Both the position numbers and the translations under genes were made by a program. 5,592 nucleotides of DNA. Origin: Nitrospirota bacterium. Its GTDB lineage: Bacteria; Nitrospirota; Leptospirillia; Leptospirillales; Leptospirillaceae. Location: positions 1 to 5,592 of the forward strand of contig JAJZGM010000097.1 in assembly GCA_021828525.1 (NCBI GenBank), read 5' to 3'. Numbering within the stretch: position 1 is the stretch's first letter; each line of letters begins with the position of its first letter. The notes below the pieces were generated by a model, which worked only from the letters and a program-made list of their open reading frames with translations, made no database searches and had not been told where the DNA came from. Of the stretch, positions 1 to 4,806 are shown one piece after another.

Positions 1-163
1 CCCGTGAACACTCTTCGCAGTACCAGCGCGGCGCATGGTCGTCCGCCGCCGACAGTCGATCGTACGCCCGGTCAAAGAAATCGTGTCCCAGCGAGACCTT
101 GTAAAGAACCTGGCTCACACGGCAACAGGAGTCGCAACGCCCGGGCTGGGCTGTCTTTTCCAT
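1..163 (-). CDS. Small cysteine-rich (putative zinc-ribbon) protein, C-terminus cut by window edge
   Basis: Reading leftward from an ATG at 163-161, 54 codons stay open to the window edge, so the protein is partial. Seen directly: Cys10, Cys13 and Cys14 form a CxxCC cluster near the N-terminus (RCDSCC) and Cys49 and Cys52 form a second CxxC (WYCEEC). About 35 residues rich in aromatic and charged residues lie between them. Paired CxxC motifs usually bind Zn2+ (zinc ribbon), but an Fe-S or redox role is not excluded. No signal peptide or membrane segment is visible, so it is probably cytoplasmic. The start is well supported: GGAAGGA at 178-172 sits 8 nt upstream, and the ATG follows the TGA of the preceding gene by 2 nt. 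It is the sixth gene of the operon. I recognise no named family. That a gene is present is likely; its function is unknown. Confidence 0.72.
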   Translation of the reverse strand, partial: MEKTAQPGRCDSCCRVSQVLYKVSLGHDFFDRAYDRLSAADDHAPRWYCEECSR

Positions 164-165
164 CG

Positions 166-606
166 TCACTGTCCTTCCGGCAAAAGAGAAGGGGCTGCCG
201 CAGGGGCGCCTTGCCGGAGAACGTCCTGCCAGATTCCCTGAAGGTGGTCCACGGTGCGCATGAAGGTGGTCAGGTAGAAGTCCCGTCCCGCGGACGGAGG
301 AGAGCCCTCCCGGAGGTAGCCCATGAAGTGGCGGTTCGTCCGGTTCAGAGTGATCTTGGCCCGGACAATCCTCAGGATTTCGGTGATCTCCTGGCGTCTC
401 TCCGGAAGGCCCCCAAGAAGCGTCTCCCGCTGCCCTTCCTCCCAGCCGTCAAAGAGGGCCAGGATCCGGGCCATCTCCCGAAGTTCTCCCTCCCCCGGAG
501 CGAAACGCCATTCCTTTCCGCCGTCTTCCGTCTCCATGGGAAGGATGGGAACCATTTGAACAAGGGCGTCCACCCCTCGCTTGATCTCTTCGAACGGATT
601 GTCCAC
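166..606 (-). CDS. Hypothetical helical cytoplasmic protein (~146 aa, GTG start)
   Basis: The frame is open from an ATG at 684 to a TGA at 168-166. I prefer the GTG at 606-604 (first residues MDNPFEEIKRG). GAGG lies 5 nt upstream of it, with AAGGGA a little further up. The 26 codons between the ATG and this GTG have only about half G or C at third positions, well below the operon's usual level. The ATG at 684 has no Shine-Dalgarno sequence and would overlap the deacetylase gene by 16 nt. The protein has a helical, charged N-terminal half (EEIKRGVDALVQMV, then ELREMARILALFDGWEEG) and a middle section with arginine-rich helices (ERRQEITEILRIVRAKI). The tail is low-complexity Pro/Ala. No signal peptide, membrane span or catalytic motif is visible. 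I do not recognise a family. It is gene five of the operon, 62 nt after the deacetylase and 2 nt before the CxxC protein. Confidence 0.7.
   Translation of the reverse strand: MDNPFEEIKRGVDALVQMVPILPMETEDGGKEWRFAPGEGELREMARILALFDGWEEGQRETLLGGLPERRQEITEILRIVRAKITLNRTNRHFMGYLREGSPPSAGRDFYLTTFMRTVDHLQGIWQDVLRQGAPAAAPSLLPEGQ
172..178 (-). promoter_or_regulatory. Shine-Dalgarno site for the CxxC protein
   Basis: On the minus strand the sequence reads GGAAGGA, ending 8 nt before the ATG at 163-161. It lies inside the last codons of the preceding hypothetical gene. It is a strong match to the anti-SD complement and decides the start of the small cysteine-rich protein, which is otherwise easy to overlook. 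Confidence 0.65.
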
Positions 607-633
607 ACCTGCCTCGCTTCCCTTGTCTTGCCT

Positions 634-656
634 TCCGGAACGGGATCCGTCCCGGA
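634..656. repeat. Imperfect dyad (5 + 4 bp stem) between deacetylase and hypothetical gene
   Basis: Positions 634-638 (TCCGG) pair with 652-656 (CCGGA), and 640-643 pair with 647-650. There is one mismatch (639/651) and a three-base apex. On the transcribed (minus) strand no U-run follows, so it does not look like an intrinsic terminator. If the downstream gene starts at 606, the hairpin lies in its untranslated leader and could affect mRNA stability or gene-to-gene expression ratio. That role is inference. TCCGGAA-type words are common in this window, so chance formation is possible. Confidence 0.35.
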
Positions 657-668
657 GATGGCCCCATT

Positions 669-1616
669 TTACTCCCGATCCCATCCGCAGAGAAAGGCGT
701 CGGCCGACTGAGCCAGCGCCGGCAGACTGTACCCTCCCTCGAGAAAACAGGCCGTAAGCCCCCGCTCTCTTCTGCCTAGCGCCTCTCCGATGCGGCGGTA
801 GGTCTTTTCCGAAAGCGCCATCTCCCCCAGCGGATCGGCAATATGCGCGTCGAACCCTGCGCTGACAAGAACGGTCATGGGGGAGAAGAGGTCCCAGCGC
901 GGCAGGATCCGCTCTTCGAGCACGAACCGGTAGTCTTCGTCGTCGGTTCCGGCCGGAAGCGGGAGATCGAGGACGCCCGACCCCCCCGGACCCTCCCGGT
1001 TTTCCCGCCCGGAGCCCGTCCCGGGATAGAACGGGTAGCGGTGGGTGCTGACGAAGAGAAACTGGTCCGGGGGAAGAAGCCGTGTCAGGATATCGAAGGT
1101 TCCGTTTCCGTGGTGGACATCGAAATCGAGGACAAGGATCCTCTCCGCCGGATTGGCCCGGGCCCTCGACACAGCCAGGGTCGCCAGATGGTTGACCGCA
1201 CAGAATCCCATCCCCCCGTAAAAATGGGCATGATGGCCGGGAGGGCGCACCGCGCAGAAGATACGGCGGGAGACCCCGGACTCTGTCCCGGACAGATTGA
1301 GCAGGGCCCCGGCGATCTCCTTGAGGGCCCGGACCGTGGCGTAGGCGACCCGGGTATCCCCGTCAAGATCGACCGGAGGACCGTTCGGAGCGAGCGACTC
1401 GAGAAAGTCGATGTACTTTGGATCATGGCCCTCCCGGAAGATCGCGAGGTCCGGCTCGGGCAACACCTCGAGAAAGCGGGCCTTCTTCCTCTTGACCCGG
1501 GATTCGAGGACCGGAAGAAGGGCGGAAAGCCGGGCCGGAGATTCGGGGTGGTCCGGACCGCTGTCGTGGGCAAGGCCGGCGTACCCCACGAAATATTCCG
1601 GGAGCGGGGCACTCAC
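669..1616 (-). CDS. Histone deacetylase superfamily zinc amidohydrolase (class II / AcuC-like)
   Basis: 315 aa, a full-length single catalytic domain. Seen in order: an N-terminal HPESPARL motif (residues 23-30); RPPGHHA with the His128-His129 charge-relay pair; GMGFCAVN (136-142); LDFDVHHGNGT with zinc ligands Asp166 and His168; PGTGSG (198-203); SAGFDAH with zinc ligand Asp256; and LEGGY with the catalytic-type Tyr296. All active-site residues are present, so it should be an active Zn-dependent deacetylase. Bacterial members act on acetyl-lysine (AcuC acts on acetyl-CoA synthetase), acetylpolyamines or other acylamides. The substrate here cannot be told. No signal peptide, so cytoplasmic. 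The start is GTG at 1616-1614, overlapping the TGA of the upstream radical SAM gene as GTGA. No Shine-Dalgarno is visible (the upstream stretch is pyrimidine-rich), so re-initiation after the upstream stop is likely. TAA stop at 671-669. Confidence 0.95.
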   Translation of the reverse strand: MSAPLPEYFVGYAGLAHDSGPDHPESPARLSALLPVLESRVKRKKARFLEVLPEPDLAIFREGHDPKYIDFLESLAPNGPPVDLDGDTRVAYATVRALKEIAGALLNLSGTESGVSRRIFCAVRPPGHHAHFYGGMGFCAVNHLATLAVSRARANPAERILVLDFDVHHGNGTFDILTRLLPPDQFLFVSTHRYPFYPGTGSGRENREGPGGSGVLDLPLPAGTDDEDYRFVLEERILPRWDLFSPMTVLVSAGFDAHIADPLGEMALSEKTYRRIGEALGRRERGLTACFLEGGYSLPALAQSADAFLCGWDRE

Positions 1617-2530
1617 GGAAAGACGAGAACCGGAAAGGGAAGAAAGGCCGCTTCCCGGGCCCAGGCCTCGAGACGCTCCACCGGAACCTTCCGGACCTCC
1701 TCGAGGGCGGGGGGGCGCGCGACGCTGTACAGGTGCCAGGCCCGGATCTCTCTCCCCTGTCCGGCCCAGCCTGCCACTTTTTTCAGGAGGGGGTCCCAGA
1801 GAGTCCGGTCAGAAGCCATGGCATTCGGATCCCCCTCCTTTCCGAAGTCCAGGACCATGGTCTGGATCGTGACCGGAAGGTCGGCCACCACAAGGTCGAG
1901 CCCCTGCATCATCCGGTCAAAGGGAATCCGGGAGCGGTTGATGAAGGAGAAGTGGTCCGGATCCGCCGCATCAAGCTTGAGCCAGATCTCCCCCGGCCCG
2001 TCCTCGAGGAAGGTCTTTCCCGTTTGCCGGCGGCTCTCCCCGGAGAACAGTCCGCTCCCGTTGGTGATGAGCCGCAGAAGGGGCGGGGCGCTCTCTGTCC
2101 AGGGCCTCCTTGCGACAAAGTGGCGGACGGCCTGGGAGACCTCCCGGAAGGACGGGGCCAGGGTCGGCTCCCCGTCTCCGGAAAAGGCGATGTCCTTCAC
2201 CTGCCGGAGCGGGAGGGGCAGATCCCCGAAGGAGGTCTCATGATAGAAGCCTCCCGAATCCATCGCATCGAAAAGGGCCGTGAGCTCCTCCATCACGAGG
2301 TCTACGGCCGGAAGGTTCCCCTCCGGAAGGGGCGGTCCTGTCCGGTCGACCTGGCAGTAGATGCAGTCGAAGTTGCAACCCTTGTCGAAATTCAGGTTGA
2401 TCCCTACGGAGAGCCCTCCCGCCCGCCGCGACAGGACCGGGTACACGGCCCGGAAGGGACGGCCGGAAAGGGCGAAGAGCCGGGAGTGGTCGGCATGAAG
2501 AAGGTTCAGCGTCGCCATCGGGGAATCCAT
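1613..2530 (-). CDS. Radical SAM protein, COG0731 / TYW1-like class
   Basis: 305 aa. The radical SAM signature is GCNFDCIYCQ, with Cys52, Cys56 and Cys59 (CX3CX2C) to ligate the [4Fe-4S] cluster. Then come FSGDGEPTL (116-124, the GGEP-equivalent SAM-binding strand), LITNGSG (154-160) and WLKLDAAD (183-190) followed by INRSR. This order and wording match the COG0731 Fe-S oxidoreductases related to archaeal/eukaryotic wyosine synthase TYW1. These three are the only cysteines in the protein. TYW1/Taw1 enzymes need further cysteines for a second cluster, so wyosine synthesis itself is unlikely and the substrate is unknown. Start: ATG at 2530, with GGAG at 2542-2539 placed 8 nt upstream. An in-frame ATG at 2518 lacks such a site. 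The frame stays open far upstream, but that part is a shadow of the ThiI-like gene. It overlaps that gene by 25 nt and the deacetylase by 4 nt. Cytoplasmic. Confidence 0.92.
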   Translation of the reverse strand: MDSPMATLNLLHADHSRLFALSGRPFRAVYPVLSRRAGGLSVGINLNFDKGCNFDCIYCQVDRTGPPLPEGNLPAVDLVMEELTALFDAMDSGGFYHETSFGDLPLPLRQVKDIAFSGDGEPTLAPSFREVSQAVRHFVARRPWTESAPPLLRLITNGSGLFSGESRRQTGKTFLEDGPGEIWLKLDAADPDHFSFINRSRIPFDRMMQGLDLVVADLPVTIQTMVLDFGKEGDPNAMASDRTLWDPLLKKVAGWAGQGREIRAWHLYSVARPPALEEVRKVPVERLEAWAREAAFLPFPVLVFP

Positions 2531-3540
2531 GTCTCTTTCTCCATGAGATGGGAGCGATCCGGAGAAAGGGGGGGGAGGGTCAGGGGACGCTCTCCCGATC
2601 CGGAAAGGACCGTCACGGTCAGGGGACCGTCGGGAACTTTTTCTCCCCCGAAGGCGTGAAGGGCTCCCGCGGCCAGCTCTCCCATCCGGGGAGAGATCTC
2701 CTCCCCCAACGTCAGGATACAGACCAGGGGGCCGTCGAAGCCTTTGGGCCGGAAGGCGACTCCGGCCGATCGGATATGCGTTTCCAGGTTCAGGTTGTCC
2801 GTCTGGTCCCGGCCCACGATGACCCACTCCCCTTCCTCGAACCGGAAATGCCTCCCGTACCGGAGCATGGAGGCAATGGGAGCCCTCTCCCCCCCCTTCC
2901 CCGGATCCCCGGTCCAGTCGACGGCGACAAAGTCGCCGACCCGTTCCCGGAAGTGGGAATCCGTCAGGAGGCATCCTCCGGCGGGGGACGGAATGACCGA
3001 AAGCCCAAGGCGGCGCGCCAGAGCCAGCTGGGGCTTCCTCGACCGGCCCGCCCAGCCGAAGAGCTTTTTCCTGTCCACGGTGCCATCCCTCTCCGGAAGC
3101 GTCTCGGGAAGAAGCTTTGCCGACAGGGGGCGCAGCACGCGCCCTTCCATCCCGGAATCGGCGTCGATGGCCTCGATGGACCTTTTTTTCTGGGACATGG
3201 GGCGCTGCCCCAGGACCTCGCCCGTGACGAGGAAGGAGGCCCCGACCTCCTCCATGAAGGCCTTTCCCATGGCGAACATGTGGATGCGGCAGTCGATGCA
3301 GGGATTCATGGCGCTTCCGTACCCGTATTTCGGATGGGCCAGAAGGTCGAGGAAGGCGTCTCCCTTGGGGCGTTTCACCAGCGGAATCCCGATCTCGCCT
3401 GCCATCTGCTCCGCCAGGGAGTCGCATCCGAAGGGGCTTTCGAGATGGAGGGCCACCAGGGGAACGCCCATCTCCCGCAAGATCAGCCCTGACAGGGAGG
3501 AGTCGAGACCCCCGGAGAGCAAAAGGACTCCCTTAGACAT
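2506..3540 (-). CDS. ThiI-like PP-loop tRNA thiolation protein with C-terminal NFACT-R (DUF814)-like domain
   Basis: 344 aa. Residues 9-15 (SGGLDSS) are an ATP-pyrophosphatase PP-loop, used to adenylate the target base. Residues 79-84 (NPCIDC) carry Cys81 and Cys84. TGEVLGQRPMSQ (106-117), RPLSAKLLP (137-145), GRSRKPQ (165-171) and PAGGCLL (186-192, Cys190) follow. CxxC plus one distant Cys is the cluster-ligand pattern of Fe-S-dependent thiouridine synthases (archaeal-type ThiI, TtuI). The rhodanese domain of E. coli ThiI is absent. From about 225, RYGRHFRF and VGRDQTDNLNLE resemble the NFACT-R/DUF814 RNA-binding fold. Likely role: tRNA sulfuration, perhaps s4U8; the exact base is inference. 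Start: ATG at 3540, inside the end of the monooxygenase gene (8-nt overlap, ATGTCTAA), with only a weak Shine-Dalgarno, so coupled translation is likely. The frame opens earlier (3582), but residues before the PP-loop there are not family-like. Stop TGA at 2508-2506. Confidence 0.88.
   Translation of the reverse strand: MSKGVLLLSGGLDSSLSGLILREMGVPLVALHLESPFGCDSLAEQMAGEIGIPLVKRPKGDAFLDLLAHPKYGYGSAMNPCIDCRIHMFAMGKAFMEEVGASFLVTGEVLGQRPMSQKKRSIEAIDADSGMEGRVLRPLSAKLLPETLPERDGTVDRKKLFGWAGRSRKPQLALARRLGLSVIPSPAGGCLLTDSHFRERVGDFVAVDWTGDPGKGGERAPIASMLRYGRHFRFEEGEWVIVGRDQTDNLNLETHIRSAGVAFRPKGFDGPLVCILTLGEEISPRMGELAAGALHAFGGEKVPDGPLTVTVLSGSGERPLTLPPLSPDRSHLMEKETWIPRWRR
2539..2542 (-). promoter_or_regulatory. 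Shine-Dalgarno site for the radical SAM gene
   Basis: On the minus strand GGAG (within GGAGAAAGAGAC) precedes the ATG at 2530 by 8 nt. It lies inside the 3' end of the ThiI-like coding sequence. It is the main reason for placing the radical SAM start at 2530 rather than at the in-frame ATG at 2518 or in the long open frame upstream. Confidence 0.6.
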
Positions 3541-3844
3541 TCTGGTCGGTATCCATGATGACCTCGTGGATTTCCAGAACATTGGGCCCGGAAAACATCT
3601 CCTTGGGCGGCCGCTGGGAGTGGGCCTGGCGGAAGGAATCGGAGTGCGTCCAGGATTCGAAGGCCTCCATGGACTCCCAGAAGGTCATGACGGAGTAGTA
3701 CTCGGACTCGACGGGCCGGAGGATGAGGTTCCGGATGAATCCCGGATGGCCATCGATCATTCCCTTGCGGTTTCTGAAGCGTTCCTCGAAGTCCTTTTCG
3801 TGGCCCTTCGCCACACGGATCCTGTTGGCAACAACGATCATCAT
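3533..3844 (-). CDS. ABM-superfamily monooxygenase, IsdG/HmoA-like (probable heme-degrading)
   Basis: 103 aa, a usual length for a single ferredoxin-like antibiotic-biosynthesis-monooxygenase (ABM) domain that works as a dimer. The N-terminal strand ends at Asn7 (MIVVANRI), then comes FEERF (19-23), GFIRN (35-39), YYSVMTFWES (49-58) and WTHSDSFRQAH (65-75). Asn7, Trp65 and His75 match the Asn/Trp/His triad of IsdG-type heme oxygenases, including the ten-residue Trp-to-His spacing. Heme opening with iron release is therefore the best guess. Other ABM proteins act on quinones or have no known substrate. Two adjacent ATGs (3844 and 3841) are possible starts. AGGA lies 3 nt before the first and 6 nt before the second, so the second may be used. 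It is the first gene of the operon, behind the promoter at 3879-3884, and overlaps the ThiI-like gene by 8 nt. No signal peptide. Confidence 0.88.
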   Translation of the reverse strand: MMIVVANRIRVAKGHEKDFEERFRNRKGMIDGHPGFIRNLILRPVESEYYSVMTFWESMEAFESWTHSDSFRQAHSQRPPKEMFSGPNVLEIHEVIMDTDQNV

Positions 3845-3878
3845 GCATCCTTTCGTGAGGGTCTTCGGTTATGAACCC

Positions 3879-3907
3879 ATTATACCAGAGGCCGGGAGCC
3901 CGAAAAA
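3879..3907 (-). promoter_or_regulatory. Sigma70-type extended -10 promoter of the six-gene operon
   Basis: On the minus strand a perfect TATAAT occupies 3884-3879 and is preceded by TGG, giving an extended -10 (TGNTATAAT). At 17-bp spacing the -35 position (3907-3902) reads TTTTTC, a poor match to TTGACA. The promoter therefore probably leans on the extended -10. Transcription would start near 3872, leaving a leader of about 28 nt before the monooxygenase ATG. No operator-like repeat is evident. The poor -35 coincides with the U-run of the upstream gene's terminator. Confidence 0.7.
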
Positions 3908-3923
3908 CCGGCCACCCGCCGGT
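3903..3923 (-). terminator. Intrinsic terminator of the SDH-family protease gene
   Basis: On the minus strand ACCGGC (3923-3918) and GCCGGT (3912-3907) form a perfect 6-bp, GC-rich stem around a GGGTG loop. A run of five T follows (3907-3903, counting the last base of the stem). The first stem base is the final A of the protease stop codon TGA (3925-3923), so the hairpin begins inside the coding sequence. It separates the protease unit from the downstream operon promoter. Confidence 0.75.
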
Positions 3924-4744
3924 CAGGACCGGGAGTGCCGGGGGAGGGTCGGAAGGTAGCTCACCGAGGGCGTCATCTGCTTCGGCTGGGGGAAGAGCCT
4001 CATGAAGAGATAGATTTCCTCGGGAACGTCGGTCGAGATGGGAATCTCGAACTTCCGGAGCTCTTCCACCGTCAGGGGATAGTCGTGGGTAAAGTGGCCG
4101 GTGGCCAGAAGGTTGGCCAGACTTCTGGCTTTCTCGGCCTCCATGCGTTTAGCGAGAAGACCGGTCACCCCGTCCGCAAGCTGGCGGATGGCCTTTTCGG
4201 CGACGTCGGCCATGATCATGGTCTTGTCGTCGATCTCGTCATGGCTCTTTCGTTCGAGCACCCGGAGGATGGAGGCCGCCGGGAACTCCCCGATCTGGGG
4301 ATCGATCGGCCCCAGAACCGCATTTTCATCCATCACGATCCGGGAGGCGGACAGGGCGATCAGGGTTCCCCCGCTCATGGCGAAATGGGGCACGAAAACG
4401 GTGACGGGGGCCTTCCGGTTGGCCAGGGCGTGGGCGATCTGCATGGCCGCCAGGACAAGCCCCCCGGGAGAATGGATGATCAGGTCGATGGGAGTCTCGG
4501 GATCGGTCATCTTGATGGCTCGAAGGATCTCCTCCGAATCCTCGACGTTGATGAAGCGGAGAATGGGGAAACCCAGAAGGTTCATGGTCTCCTGTCTGTG
4601 GACGAGGGCGATGGCCCGCGTTCCCCGGGAGCGCTCGAGGTTTCTCAAGGCCTGGGACCGGGCGAACTCGAGCATTCGCCGCGACATGATCGGCTGGATC
4701 ATCAGGAGGATAAAAAAAAGCCAGATCAGATTTCCGAAATTCAC
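3923..4744 (-). CDS. SDH-family ClpP-fold serine protease, membrane-anchored
   Basis: 273 aa. A hydrophobic segment at about residues 5-20 (LIWLFFILLMIQPIM) followed by SRR suggests an N-terminal membrane anchor. The protease core shows IIHSPGG (89-95, oxyanion/substrate strand), VPHFAMSGGT (118-127, Ser124 the likely nucleophile) and DENAVLGPIDPQIG (139-152). This combination is typical of the SDH/SppA-like Clp-fold serine proteases (Pfam SDH_protease, PF01972). A general-base lysine is not certain: Lys166 or Lys174 follow Ser124 at spacings similar to related Ser-Lys membrane proteases. The expected role is cleavage of membrane or membrane-associated proteins, with substrates unknown. The start is GTG at 4744-4742 with AGGTGAG just upstream. 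It is not in the operon to its left: a terminator and a new promoter intervene. It is divergent from the outer-membrane protein gene across 62 bp. Confidence 0.92.
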   Translation of the reverse strand: MNFGNLIWLFFILLMIQPIMSRRMLEFARSQALRNLERSRGTRAIALVHRQETMNLLGFPILRFINVEDSEEILRAIKMTDPETPIDLIIHSPGGLVLAAMQIAHALANRKAPVTVFVPHFAMSGGTLIALSASRIVMDENAVLGPIDPQIGEFPAASILRVLERKSHDEIDDKTMIMADVAEKAIRQLADGVTGLLAKRMEAEKARSLANLLATGHFTHDYPLTVEELRKFEIPISTDVPEEIYLFMRLFPQPKQMTPSVSYLPTLPRHSRS

Positions 4745-4806
4745 CCCTCACCTCGATTTCCGTTCCCATGTTTGACTTTGCCCCGCCACCCGGCGAGAAT
4801 GGGCCT
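4745..4806. promoter_or_regulatory. Divergent intergenic region between protease and outer-membrane protein genes
   Basis: A 62-bp spacer that must hold start signals for both directions. The plus-strand promoter is listed separately. On the minus strand I can see the GAGGTGAGGG Shine-Dalgarno region for the protease but no convincing -10/-35 pair, so its promoter may lie within the outer-membrane gene or be of another sigma class. No clear operator palindrome is visible. Confidence 0.45.
4772..4800 (+). promoter_or_regulatory. Putative sigma70-type promoter for the outer-membrane protein gene
   Basis: TTGACT at 4772-4777 matches the -35 consensus at five of six positions. After a 17-bp spacer, GAGAAT at 4795-4800 matches TATAAT at four of six. 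Transcription would be expected to begin about 7 nt downstream, at or near 4807, which is the A of the gene's ATG. The transcript would then have essentially no leader. The -10 is imperfect, so this is a moderate prediction. Confidence 0.5.

Noticed and set aside
4..711. A plus-strand open frame of about 235 codons at the left edge.
   Set aside because: It is antisense to the CxxC and hypothetical genes, is basic and Pro-rich, and has no motif or convincing ribosome site. I treat it as a shadow, though the fifth gene lacks a family match to make this certain.
843..2243. A long plus-strand open frame (about 466 codons) antisense to the deacetylase and radical SAM genes.
   Set aside because: The product is Arg/Gly/Pro-rich with no domain, while the minus strand has two unmistakable enzymes with full motifs. 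In GC-rich DNA such antisense frames stay open because stop codons are rare.
2531..3427. An upstream extension of the radical SAM frame by about 300 codons, suggesting a fusion protein.
   Set aside because: The extension has no recognisable domain and lies over the ThiI-like gene in another frame, where the motifs are clear. A good Shine-Dalgarno and ATG at 2530 mark the real start.
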